5,983 nucleotides of DNA, taken from assembly GCA_030635465.1 (NCBI GenBank), contig DAOVYU010000082.1:1-5983 (forward strand). The letters run 5' to 3'. Made by a program: the position numbers and the translations under genes. This DNA is from Bacteroidales bacterium (GTDB lineage: Bacteria > Bacteroidota > Bacteroidia > Bacteroidales > JAADJA01). Shown here one piece after another: positions 1-5,983 of the stretch (position 1 is its first letter; each line of letters opens with the position of its first letter). The notes under the pieces were generated by a model. The model had not been told where the DNA came from. It saw nothing but the letters and a program-made list of their open reading frames with translations, and did not search any database.

Positions 1-988
1 AAAGACACCATGCTCTGCTAAAATTTAAACCATCAAGATGAACTAATTTTCCGTCTGTTCTGTCCAGAATTATTGCAGTTTCCAAATTGAAATCTGTATC
101 TGATAATTGAGGAAGAAATTCACCGAGCCAGGTTTTAAATTCATCCTTAGTTAAAACACGTCGCATAAGATCAGCTTCTTCCAGACATGGAGAAAGAAAA
201 TCAAAACCACTTGGTTCCCATGATAAAGGACATTTCTTATCACTAAAATAGAATTCGCGTGCCCTGCTTTCAATTAATGTTTTTAATTCAGTGCTCTTAG
301 TAGTATTTGCATAATCCCAGCCAAATGAAAGTCCAAATGCAGTATTGGTATGTTCTCCAACTCTAATCGGATATTTTAAACGCGGAAGGAAATCAATGTA
401 TTTCTCAATAATAAAATTTGTAAGAGCTTGTAAATTATTTTCAAGTTCTTTTGCTAAAGGATTATCCCAGGTGTGTAGCTCTTCAGCAAGTTTTAAAAGC
501 CATGCCCAACCATAAGTTCTCTCGTAGGATTTTTCCGTTGATCTTTTAAAATATTCAAGCTCTGATAGAATGTTTTCTGCTGATAGATTTTCTTTGAGTT
601 TTTGTTCAATTAATTCACGTTCATTTAATTCAGGAAAGGTTTTAAGAAGGCTAATTAACGTCCAGTGACCATGAACAGATGAATGCCAGTCGAAACAACC
701 ATAAAATGCAGGATGTAATTCTTTAGGCGTTCCTAATTCGTTTTCATCGGCAAGCGTTTGTCCTAATTTATTCGGAAACTCCTGTTGCATGCAATGCAAA
801 GGCATTTGCGCAAGATTATTTGCCTGCTCAAGGTTTAACTTTACAAGTTCTGAGTCTTGTATTATTTCTTCTCCGCCTGCAGAACCTGCCTTGTCGGCAG
901 GTAGGCGGGCAGGTTTTGTTTGATCCTGCTTTTCTGATGTGCAAGCGAAAATGGCAGAGATTAAAAGCATTAACAGAATTTTTTTCAT
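1..988 (-). CDS. DUF2891-family lipoprotein, C-terminus cut by the window edge
   Basis: My translation of the minus strand from the ATG at 988-986 runs open for 329 codons to the window edge. Residues 1-16 form a lipoprotein signal: a KK start, a hydrophobic stretch and a lipobox ending IFAC with Cys16, so the protein is predicted to be lipid-anchored in the envelope. Residues 25-39 are a Pro/Ala/Gly-rich linker encoded by a GC-rich palindrome. The body carries motifs I recognise from DUF2891: HPAFYGCFDWHSSVHGHW (92-109), YGWAWLLKL (159-167), GEHTNTAFGLSFGWDYA (211-227), PLSWEPSGFDFLSPC (254-268) and HLDGLNFSRAWCL (317-329). The family has no established biochemical function that I know of; the conserved His, Trp, Asp and Glu residues suggest a binding or catalytic pocket (inference). 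Only a few tens of residues are probably missing. It lies 115 bases downstream of the tricorn gene on the same strand, but a hairpin separates them. There is no Shine-Dalgarno site, as is usual in this phylum. Confidence 0.85.
   Translation of the reverse strand, partial: MKKILLMLLISAIFACTSEKQDQTKPARLPADKAGSAGGEEIIQDSELVKLNLEQANNLAQMPLHCMQQEFPNKLGQTLADENELGTPKELHPAFYGCFDWHSSVHGHWTLISLLKTFPELNERELIEQKLKENLSAENILSELEYFKRSTEKSYERTYGWAWLLKLAEELHTWDNPLAKELENNLQALTNFIIEKYIDFLPRLKYPIRVGEHTNTAFGLSFGWDYANTTKSTELKTLIESRAREFYFSDKKCPLSWEPSGFDFLSPCLEEADLMRRVLTKDEFKTWLGEFLPQLSDTDFNLETAIILDRTDGKLVHLDGLNFSRAWCL
873..915. repeat. REP-like GC-rich palindrome inside the lipoprotein gene
   Basis: A 7-bp perfect inner stem pairs ACCTGCC (884-890) with GGCAGGT (896-902) around a 5-base loop. 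An outer 6-bp stem pairs CCGCCT (873-878) with AGGCGG (903-908), leaving a 5-base bulge on one side. A further CAGGTT copy (910-915) follows. By my count 29 of 43 bases are G or C, far above the surrounding gene. Bulged GC-rich hairpins of this kind resemble dispersed REP-type elements; CCTGCC/GGCAGG palindromes recur in many Bacteroidota genomes (from memory). It is read in frame as residues 25-39 of the lipoprotein (Lys-Pro-Ala-Arg-Leu-Pro-Ala-Asp and so on) without a stop. Only one copy lies in this window, so its repeat status is inferred. Confidence 0.65.
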
Positions 989-1103
989 ATTATTTTTATT
1001 TAATAGATTCCGATCCTGATATTTATCAGGACCGGAATATTTGTAATATTAATTTATTGCAATTCCGGATTATATCAATCATAAAATCAACTAATCCAAC
1101 ATC
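989..1103 (-). other. Intergenic spacer between tricorn and DUF2891 genes
   Basis: This 115-base AT-rich gap separates two minus-strand genes. It holds the hairpin at 1007-1038 and little else. I looked on the minus strand for a TTG/TAnnTTTG promoter pair for the lipoprotein gene and found no convincing one, so the lipoprotein may be read from the tricorn promoter, with the hairpin tuning read-through or mRNA stability (inference). Confidence 0.5.
1007..1038 (-). repeat. 14-bp intergenic hairpin, REP-like or a weak terminator
   Basis: Bases 1007-1020 (ATTCCGATCCTGAT) and 1025-1038 (ATCAGGACCGGAAT) are inverted repeats around a 4-base loop. The single mismatch becomes a G-U wobble in the minus-strand transcript, so that RNA can form an unbroken 14-bp stem. 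No U-run follows on the minus strand, which argues against a standard rho-independent terminator. A shorter third arm, ATTCCGG at 1062-1068, can pair with CCGGAAT at 1032-1038 as an alternative. Likely roles are mRNA end protection, partial termination, or a dispersed palindromic repeat with a GATCCTGAT/ATCAGG core. Confidence 0.6.
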
Positions 1104-4100
1104 TTATTGCTTTAATAATTCTTTTACTGCTTCTTCCAGTTGTTGGTCACTGCCTTTAGCCATAATATCAGGTTCATTACGTACCTTAATGTCCGGTTCC
1201 ATCTGATTGTTTTCCAAAAATGGTTCTCCCAAAGGTCTCCAACCTCCCATTGGTATTCCGAAATAAATTGAAGGATCTATTTGAGTTTCCCACCATACAA
1301 AAGTTCCTGTTCCCGGAACAGGCATTCCTAATGTTTTCCCAACTTTCTTAATTTTATATGCTACAGGGAATAAGTGAGCATCTGAATAATTGCTTTCACC
1401 CATAATAACAATAGAGGGCTTTGTCCATTTGTTTCCTGGTTGTGAACCTACATATTGCCCATGAGGAATAATATCCATATATTTTTTCCCGTTTAGAAAA
1501 TCTGAAAGCACATCATGTAGGTTTCCTCCACCATTGAATCGAGTGTCAACAACAAGAGCATCTGCTGAAATGTGTTTACCCAGTGCATCTTCATATACTG
1601 TTCTCATACTTGGATCGTCCATGCCACGAACATGTACATAGCCTAGTTTCCCTCCGGAAAGGCGCTTTACTTCTGCTCGTCTTGTTTTCACCCATCGCTT
1701 ATATAGCAACTCGTTTTCTTCAGTTAATGAAATAGGTTTAATAACTTCTTCCCAACGAGCATTTGTTGTTTGATTGTGTATAGACAACAAAACATTCTTT
1801 TTTGCTTTTCTATTTAGAAGTTGATAAAAATCCATCGAAGGAGTAATGTTTTGCCCATCAATTTTCTCTATAATATTGCCAGCTTCAACTTTTGAAGCAG
1901 CCTTATTAAGCGGCCCACCATTTAACACTTCTGCTACTCTTATTCCATTTCCAGTATGTTTATAGTCATACAAAATGCCAAGTGAAGCAGTTTGATCACC
2001 ACCTTCTGCCTTATGCCTGTATCCACTACCAGTATGAGAAGCATTCATTTCGCCAAGCATCTCACTTAGCATTTCTGTAAAATCGTAGCTATTGTTAATA
2101 AATGGCAGAAATTTTTTGTATTCTGAATAATAAAAATCCCAGTCTACACCCTGAAGGTCAGTAACATAGAATTTTTCTCTGAGTTGTCGCCAACTGTGAT
2201 CAAAAATATATGCCCGCTCATCTGCCTGTTTTAACACCATTTCACCATTGGTTTTGATTGGCTGGGTTTTTCCTTTTTTAGTTTCAACTTTAATAGGTTT
2301 GCCATCTGCAAGTACCAAAATAAATTTACCATCTTTGGAAAATTGCATACTGGTACTTTTGGCGTTGATTTTAGCAAATAGTTTGGTTTCCTTTTTTCTC
2401 AGGTTGGTCATCCATAGGTCATTTTTGCCTTCAAAACTGGTGAGATAATAGAGCGTATCGCTACCCTTGGATAACAGCCAATCGTCAGCCTTTGATGTAT
2501 GGACGGTAAGTCTGCTTTTGCGATCAACCATATTTTCCCAGTCAAATTTCAAGTCTTCAACTTTTTCTGCTTTTTCGTCTCCTGATTTTGATTTCTTGCC
2601 TTTTCTTTCTGATTCAGATTTTTCCTCTTCTTTTTTCTTCTTCTTCTCCTTTTCTTTGAGAAGTTTAAATTCTTCATTCGACAAATTGAATCTATCGAAC
2701 GATTCTTGAGTAAAAAACATGCCATAAACGTCTGCACTGTTTATAGAACCTCTTTCATTCCTTGTACCTTCACGTTCTGAGCCCCAAATCATCATTTTTC
2801 CATCCATTGCCCATTTAGAACCAAAATCATAATATCCACTCTGGGTTAAGTTTCTGATTTGTCCGCTTCCCGAAGCTTCAACTAAACCCACTTCTCGCCA
2901 AAAAATACGCTCTTTGGTGCCAAAACTTACAAGAAACCATTTGCTGTCGGGTGACCATTGGTACCATTGGTCACCATCAGCATATGAGTAATTGTATTGA
3001 GCAGGCATAACAGTTCGGCTTTGTTTGGAAGCAAGATTGATTACTTTTAAGGTGGTACGATTTTCCAAATAAGCCACCTCTTTACCACTTGGCGAATAGG
3101 TTGGCTGAAATTCTTCAGCTGATGTGGCTATGATTATTTCTTCTTTCAGTACAGTAGAAACATAAAAATATGGCTCTTCATCTCTGATAATCGATTTACT
3201 GTAAACATTCCAACTGTTATCAATCTCCGCTGCATATACAAGCGATTTGCCGTCTGGACTAAAGCTCACACTGCGCTCTTGCCAAGGCGTATTGGTAATC
3301 CTTTTGGTTGTACCATTTTCTATACTACTCACAAAAATGTCTCCCCGGAAAACGTATGCGAATTCTTTGTTGTTAGATGACAGACTGAATTCAGTGAAAT
3401 TTTTGTTCACAGGAACTACTTTTTCTAATGTTCTACGACCATCATAGTCAATTTGAATAATTACTTTTTGAGCTTGGCTACCAGAAGTCATAGTATAGAT
3501 TTCCCCATCATAGCTAAAACATAGTGTGTTGTCATTTGAACATGTCAAGAACCTAACAGGGTGTTTTTCGAACCTGGTAAGGGTTTTGTTCTCTGATGAA
3601 TTGCTCAGAGAGCTCTTGTGTACATTGAATGATCCGCTTTCTTCCGACAGATAATAAAAATCATCGTTATTGCTGTCAAAGACAGGGTTCTGATCTTCAC
3701 CATTGAATTGGGTAAGCTGTTGGTAATTTTCTGTTGCCATATCATAAATCCAAATATCCCTTGTTACTGAAGATGTGTGATGTTTTCTCCACGCGTTTTC
3801 ATATCCTTTTCGATCATGAAAAATCAATTTCTTTCCATCTGGACTGAATGTAGCGTCATGTGCTGGTGAGGTGAGCAATTGCGAAACTCTGCCGCCGATT
3901 ACGGGAATACTGTACAATTCAGCCATTACTCCTGAAGGAAATTGTACATTGGTGTGTAAATCTTGCCGAACTGCAGTGAAGATAATGTTTTTATTGTCTG
4001 AGGTGAAACTACTTGGTTTTTCACCAGTCGAGTGAAAAGTTAATCGTTTTTCATCGCCACCAGTTGCTGGCATTACAAAAACATCAAAATTGCCGTAACG

Positions 4101-4355
4101 ATCAGAGGCAAAAGCAATATTATTGCCATCATTGCTCCATACCGCAGAGTATTCATAGCTGTCGCTTATGGTAATTGGGACCGCAGTTCCTCCTGTTGCA
4201 GGTACTTTATAAATATCACCTTTGTAATTGAAAAGAATGGTTTGCCCATTAGGTGAAATCGCCGGATATCTCAGCCAAAGAGGATTTTGTTGTGCAAATG
4301 TGTTTAGGCTTATAAGGCCTATTAAAATCAGGAGTGTTAGTTTTATATTTTTCAT
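1104..4355 (-). CDS. Secreted tricorn protease homologue (S41-type serine peptidase)
   Basis: This 1083-residue protein has the layout and length of tricorn protease (about 1070 residues in Thermoplasma). Residues 1-21 are a Sec signal peptide with likely cleavage after TFA, so unlike archaeal tricorn it is predicted to be periplasmic or secreted. PD40/TolB-type propeller repeats follow, with motifs such as FSPDGKKLIF, FSPDGKSLVY, YSPSGKEVAY and WSPDSKWFLV, forming two propeller regions over roughly 28-300 and 300-700. A Lys/Glu-rich insert occupies 567-600. The C1 region spans about 713-780, a PDZ domain about 790-862, and the peptidase core about 890-1070. Ser773-His774 (ASHTG) matches the tricorn Ser745-His746 pair, Ser991-Asp992 (NYSDAHLFP) matches the nucleophile Ser965-Asp966, DTRFNGGG (937-944) is the conserved glycine loop, and Glu1048 or Glu1053 would match Glu1023. 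It should trim peptides from larger proteases. No aminopeptidase partner is present nearby. A promoter lies about 28 bases upstream of this start. Confidence 0.93.
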   Translation of the reverse strand: MKNIKLTLLILIGLISLNTFAQQNPLWLRYPAISPNGQTILFNYKGDIYKVPATGGTAVPITISDSYEYSAVWSNDGNNIAFASDRYGNFDVFVMPATGGDEKRLTFHSTGEKPSSFTSDNKNIIFTAVRQDLHTNVQFPSGVMAELYSIPVIGGRVSQLLTSPAHDATFSPDGKKLIFHDRKGYENAWRKHHTSSVTRDIWIYDMATENYQQLTQFNGEDQNPVFDSNNDDFYYLSEESGSFNVHKSSLSNSSENKTLTRFEKHPVRFLTCSNDNTLCFSYDGEIYTMTSGSQAQKVIIQIDYDGRRTLEKVVPVNKNFTEFSLSSNNKEFAYVFRGDIFVSSIENGTTKRITNTPWQERSVSFSPDGKSLVYAAEIDNSWNVYSKSIIRDEEPYFYVSTVLKEEIIIATSAEEFQPTYSPSGKEVAYLENRTTLKVINLASKQSRTVMPAQYNYSYADGDQWYQWSPDSKWFLVSFGTKERIFWREVGLVEASGSGQIRNLTQSGYYDFGSKWAMDGKMMIWGSEREGTRNERGSINSADVYGMFFTQESFDRFNLSNEEFKLLKEKEKKKKKEEEKSESERKGKKSKSGDEKAEKVEDLKFDWENMVDRKSRLTVHTSKADDWLLSKGSDTLYYLTSFEGKNDLWMTNLRKKETKLFAKINAKSTSMQFSKDGKFILVLADGKPIKVETKKGKTQPIKTNGEMVLKQADERAYIFDHSWRQLREKFYVTDLQGVDWDFYYSEYKKFLPFINNSYDFTEMLSEMLGEMNASHTGSGYRHKAEGGDQTASLGILYDYKHTGNGIRVAEVLNGGPLNKAASKVEAGNIIEKIDGQNITPSMDFYQLLNRKAKKNVLLSIHNQTTNARWEEVIKPISLTEENELLYKRWVKTRRAEVKRLSGGKLGYVHVRGMDDPSMRTVYEDALGKHISADALVVDTRFNGGGNLHDVLSDFLNGKKYMDIIPHGQYVGSQPGNKWTKPSIVIMGESNYSDAHLFPVAYKIKKVGKTLGMPVPGTGTFVWWETQIDPSIYFGIPMGGWRPLGEPFLENNQMEPDIKVRNEPDIMAKGSDQQLEEAVKELLKQ
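2619..2657. repeat. 39-base homopyrimidine/homopurine tract in the tricorn gene
   Basis: The plus strand is pyrimidine-only from 2619 to 2657, so the tricorn mRNA carries a 39-base run of A and G only. It encodes most of the Lys/Glu-rich part of the insert (residues 567-579). Many tricorn homologues in Bacteroidota carry similar charged inserts of variable length (from memory). Such tracts are prone to replication slippage, and triplets of GAA/AAG type can expand or shrink without breaking the frame. Confidence 0.7.
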
Positions 4356-4383
4356 TGTTTTAGGTTTAAATTTTCTAAAAGTA

Positions 4384-4414
4384 CTAAGTTACTATTTCTT
4401 TCCTTTGATGTCAA
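4384..4414 (-). promoter_or_regulatory. Probable promoter of the tricorn gene
   Basis: On the minus strand a TTG (-33 element, 4414-4412, within TTTTTGACA) is followed by exactly 20 bases and then TAACTTAG (4391-4384), which matches the Bacteroidota -7 element TAnnTTTG at all but one fixed position. The -7 box ends 28 bases before the ATG, giving a short 5' leader of about 20 bases. The assignment rests on pattern and spacing alone. Confidence 0.5.
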
Positions 4415-4458
4415 AAAGTTATGGAATGTTTAAAGTGAAATTATTGAATTAAATTGAT

Positions 4459-4489
4459 TTGAACTTTATATGTAAATAGACTAACTTTA
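4459..4489 (+). promoter_or_regulatory. Candidate promoter of the STAS-like/radical SAM pair
   Basis: TTG at 4459-4461 is followed by 20 bases and TAACTTTA (4482-4489), one base off TAnnTTTG. The layout mirrors the promoter on the opposite strand about 45 bases away. A perfect TAnnTTTG match, TAAGTTTG, lies just downstream at 4492-4499 but has only a weak ATG at 4470-4472 in the -33 position. Either could be used; the start codon is 33 or 23 bases beyond. Confidence 0.45.
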
Positions 4490-4522
4490 TATAAGTTTGT
4501 GAAGTAATTCAATTTTTATTTT

Positions 4523-4927
4523 ATGAGTAATAGATATAAAATATATCCTGAATTTAATTTTGGAGTATCAAAATTGGAACCAGGTGTTAAATCATTTGAA
4601 GAGCTTTATCGTCTTGCAAAGGTTTTTAGAGAAGATACAGATTTTCCTAAAGTTTATTATCAACTTACTGATATGAGAGGATGTTTCTTTAATTTTGATA
4701 TATCTAAATTATCGAGCATGGCATCATTAATTGAAGAATACCAAAGCCTCGATAATCAGAAGTTAGGAGTATACATTATTAATAAGCCGGTAGAAACAGC
4801 ATATGTGCAACTTTTTTTTAACTCATTAAAATATAAACGTGAATCGTGTTCTACACTAGAAAAAGCACATAGTTTATTAAAATTGCCAGTTTCTTTTGCA
4901 GAATTTAATAAAATGATAGATATTTAA
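4523..4927 (+). CDS. Small SpoIIAA/STAS-like protein of unknown function
   Basis: This encodes 134 residues with no signal peptide or membrane segment, so it is predicted to be cytoplasmic. The pattern resembles small SpoIIAA/STAS-like proteins that are abundant in Bacteroidota: an opening YKIYPEFNFGVSKLEPG (5-21), a helix after it (24-37), a strand running into a D-x-R motif (YYQLTDMRG, 45-53), a helix (59-76), a hydrophobic strand GVYIIN (82-87), a helix over Val90-Leu102, and an ending STLEKAHSLLKLP (110-122). This is a fold-level resemblance judged by eye, not a firm family match. STAS-like domains often act as binding or regulatory modules, but no partner is known here. The ATG follows an AT-rich leader without a Shine-Dalgarno site. 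The radical SAM gene starts 20 bases after the stop, so the two are probably co-transcribed. Confidence 0.75.
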   Translation: MSNRYKIYPEFNFGVSKLEPGVKSFEELYRLAKVFREDTDFPKVYYQLTDMRGCFFNFDISKLSSMASLIEEYQSLDNQKLGVYIINKPVETAYVQLFFNSLKYKRESCSTLEKAHSLLKLPVSFAEFNKMIDI

Positions 4928-4947
4928 AGTACTATTTTCGAATCCTT

Positions 4948-5835
4948 ATGTTTTTCCCTGCAATAAAATACGATGAACCGGTTTTTCGTCCACCGGGCGA
5001 AGCACGTTCAGCAATAATACAGGCTACTCTGGGCTGTTCATGGAATCAATGTGCGTTTTGCGAAATGTACACTTCTAAAAAATTCAAAGCACGAAGTTTT
5101 GAAGATTTAAAACCCGAAATTGAAACTCTGTCAAAAGTTTATAAAGGAGTTAAGAAGATATTTTTAGCAGATGGTAATGCATTTGTTTTATCGGCCAATA
5201 AATTAATTCCGATTGTTAATGAAATCAATAATAAGTTTGGGAAACTACAGCGAATATCATCTTATGCTTTACCTAAGGACATTTTAAATAAATCAGAAAG
5301 TGAACTTAAAGAATTAAGAAATCTGGGATTAAAGCTACTTTATATTGGAATTGAAACAGGTGATGATAATTTGCTTAAACTTATAAACAAGGGAGAAACG
5401 TTTAATACAACCGTTGAAGGAATACATAAAGCACATGATGCTGGCATTGATACTTCAATTATGATAATTAACGGGCTTGGAGGAAAAAAGTATACAAAAC
5501 AGCATGCTTTGAAATCTGCCGAGATTATTAATAAAATTAATCCAAAATTTCTTTCTACACTTACTTTGAGTTTACCATATGGATTAGATCATTTTCAAAA
5601 CAGGTTTAATGGAGATTATCAACAACAAACTATTGTAGAACTTTTTGAAGAACTAAAGCTTTTTATTGAAAATTTGAATGTTGAAAATACTATATACAGG
5701 AGTAATCATGTTTCCAATAACCTGCCATTGCAAGGTACATTATCGAAAGATAAGGATCCGTTAATAAAATCACTCCAATATGCAATAGAAAATACTCCGA
5801 GAAATAAATATCCAACAGCACCTGCATTTCTTTAA
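4948..5835 (+). CDS. Radical SAM protein with CX4CX2C motif, function unknown
   Basis: This 295-residue protein has the 4Fe-4S binding motif GCSWNQCAFCEMY (29-41; Cys30, Cys35, Cys38). The spacing is CX4CX2C rather than the usual CX3CX2C. I recognise this as typical of a COG1032-like radical SAM subfamily whose members read GCSxNxCxFCxMY. Further family signatures are FLADGNAF (72-79), YIGIETGDD (132-140), which corresponds to the SAM-binding GxExG-type strand, IINGLGG (173-179), and RSNHVSNNLPLQG (251-263) near the C-terminus. There is no separate B12-binding domain. It should cleave SAM reductively to a 5'-deoxyadenosyl radical, but the substrate is not known to me. Length and the C-terminal motif suggest an intact protein, although the last few residues lie close to a probable insertion element. 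It is likely the second gene of an operon with the STAS-like gene. No Shine-Dalgarno site is seen at its ATG. Confidence 0.88.
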   Translation: MFFPAIKYDEPVFRPPGEARSAIIQATLGCSWNQCAFCEMYTSKKFKARSFEDLKPEIETLSKVYKGVKKIFLADGNAFVLSANKLIPIVNEINNKFGKLQRISSYALPKDILNKSESELKELRNLGLKLLYIGIETGDDNLLKLINKGETFNTTVEGIHKAHDAGIDTSIMIINGLGGKKYTKQHALKSAEIINKINPKFLSTLTLSLPYGLDHFQNRFNGDYQQQTIVELFEELKLFIENLNVENTIYRSNHVSNNLPLQGTLSKDKDPLIKSLQYAIENTPRNKYPTAPAFL

Positions 5836-5866
5836 TTATTTGTATAGAGGTCAGTAGATAAATGCA

Positions 5867-5874
5867 TATATTTA
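5867..5874 (+). promoter_or_regulatory. Weak candidate -7 element before the transposase
   Basis: TATATTTA is one base off the TAnnTTTG consensus and lies 23 bases before the ATG at 5898. The nearest upstream TTG (5840-5842) is 24 bases away, longer than the usual spacing, so this is only a candidate. AAGGGA just before the ATG is a partial Shine-Dalgarno match. Confidence 0.25.
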
Positions 5875-5897
5875 CATCCAATATAAACAAGGGAATC

Positions 5898-5983
5898 ATG
5901 GATTTATTTAAAGGTCAAAACCTCATAGAGTTTGCTGCACGCTTCAAAACAGATGAAGATTGCATAAAATACTTAGCTTATTT
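5898..5983 (+). CDS. N-terminus of a probable IS1595-family transposase (partial)
   Basis: Only 28 codons are visible before the right edge. The peptide opens MDLFKGQNLIEFAARF and continues KTDEDCIKYLAY. This matches my memory of the start of Bacteroidota IS1595/ISXO2-type transposases, which begin with a short N-terminal helix, an F-x-T-(D/E)-x-D-C-x-x-YL motif and then a zinc ribbon (CPxCG) followed by a DDE-type catalytic domain. Neither the zinc ribbon nor the catalytic residues are in the window, so the family call is provisional. If correct, the left end of the insertion sequence should lie between 5836 and 5897. The gene is in the same direction as the radical SAM gene, 62 bases after its stop. 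Confidence 0.62.
   Translation, partial: MDLFKGQNLIEFAARFKTDEDCIKYLAY

Noticed and set aside
820..1206. Plus-strand open frame of 128 codons across the lipoprotein start and tricorn end
   Set aside because: It is antisense to two well-supported genes, gives a low-complexity Ser/Leu/Ile-rich product, and has no recognisable domain.
2248..2709. Two plus-strand open frames (2248-2448 and 2467-2709)
   Set aside because: They are antisense to the tricorn gene. The Ser/Phe-rich product of the second is simply the complement of the Lys/Glu-rich tract.
2549..2737. Minus-strand open frame of 62 codons rich in Lys and Arg
   Set aside because: It is a shifted frame of the tricorn gene through the purine-rich tract, with no independent start signals.
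2951..2974. 24-base near-perfect palindrome (one mismatched pair) inside the tricorn gene
   Set aside because: It arises from a repeated CAATGG on either side of TAC that encodes Gln-Trp-Tyr-Gln-Trp; this is well explained by coding and probably coincidental.
3247..3447. Plus-strand open frame of 66 codons
   Set aside because: It is antisense to the second propeller region of tricorn and has no recognisable product.
4228..4452. Plus-strand open frame of 74 codons over the tricorn start
   Set aside because: It is mostly antisense to the signal peptide region; its hydrophobic stretch is the complement of AT-rich promoter DNA.
5690..5899. Minus-strand open frame of 69 codons
   Set aside because: It overlaps the radical SAM 3' end and the transposase start in antisense, and the product is only Ile/Leu/Tyr-rich AT-biased sequence.
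1..5983. CRISPR arrays, tRNA or rRNA genes, riboswitches, toxin-antitoxin pairs or anti-phage systems
   Set aside because: I saw no regularly spaced direct repeats, tRNA-like folds or recognisable defence proteins; the gaps between genes are all under 170 bases.

Overview
The window reads as a piece of chromosome from an AT-rich Bacteroidota bacterium. The evidence is an exported tricorn-type protease of the kind common in that phylum, promoter-like sequences of the Bacteroidota form (TTG, about 20 bases, TAnnTTTG), start codons without clear Shine-Dalgarno sites, and GC-rich palindromic repeats standing out in an AT-rich background. The sequence does not allow a closer placement.

Layout from left to right. 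Bases 1-988 (minus strand) hold a nearly complete DUF2891-family lipoprotein whose C-terminus runs off the left edge. A 43-base GC-rich palindrome (873-915) lies in frame inside it, in the linker just after the lipobox. Bases 989-1103 are a gap with a long hairpin. Bases 1104-4355 (minus) encode a 1083-residue secreted tricorn protease homologue with two beta-propeller regions, a charged low-complexity insert, a C1 region, a PDZ domain and an S41-type serine peptidase core with its key residues present. Bases 4356-4522 are a divergent promoter region.

On the plus strand, 4523-4927 encodes a 134-residue protein that looks like the SpoIIAA/STAS-like small proteins of Bacteroidota. It is followed after 20 bases by 4948-5835, a 295-residue radical SAM protein with a CX4CX2C cluster motif. 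These two probably form an operon of unknown function. From 5898 to the right edge there is the start of what looks like an IS1595-family transposase, so a mobile element probably begins just after the radical SAM gene.

The two minus-strand genes act in the cell envelope: the tricorn homologue is predicted to degrade peptides in the periplasm, and the lipoprotein is of unknown role. The plus-strand pair is predicted to be cytoplasmic. Nothing visible links the two pairs apart from the shared promoter region. I did not find a clearly new system. The most unusual items are the in-frame palindrome in the lipoprotein gene, the hairpin with a competing third arm between the minus-strand genes, and the uncharacterised STAS-like/radical SAM pair.
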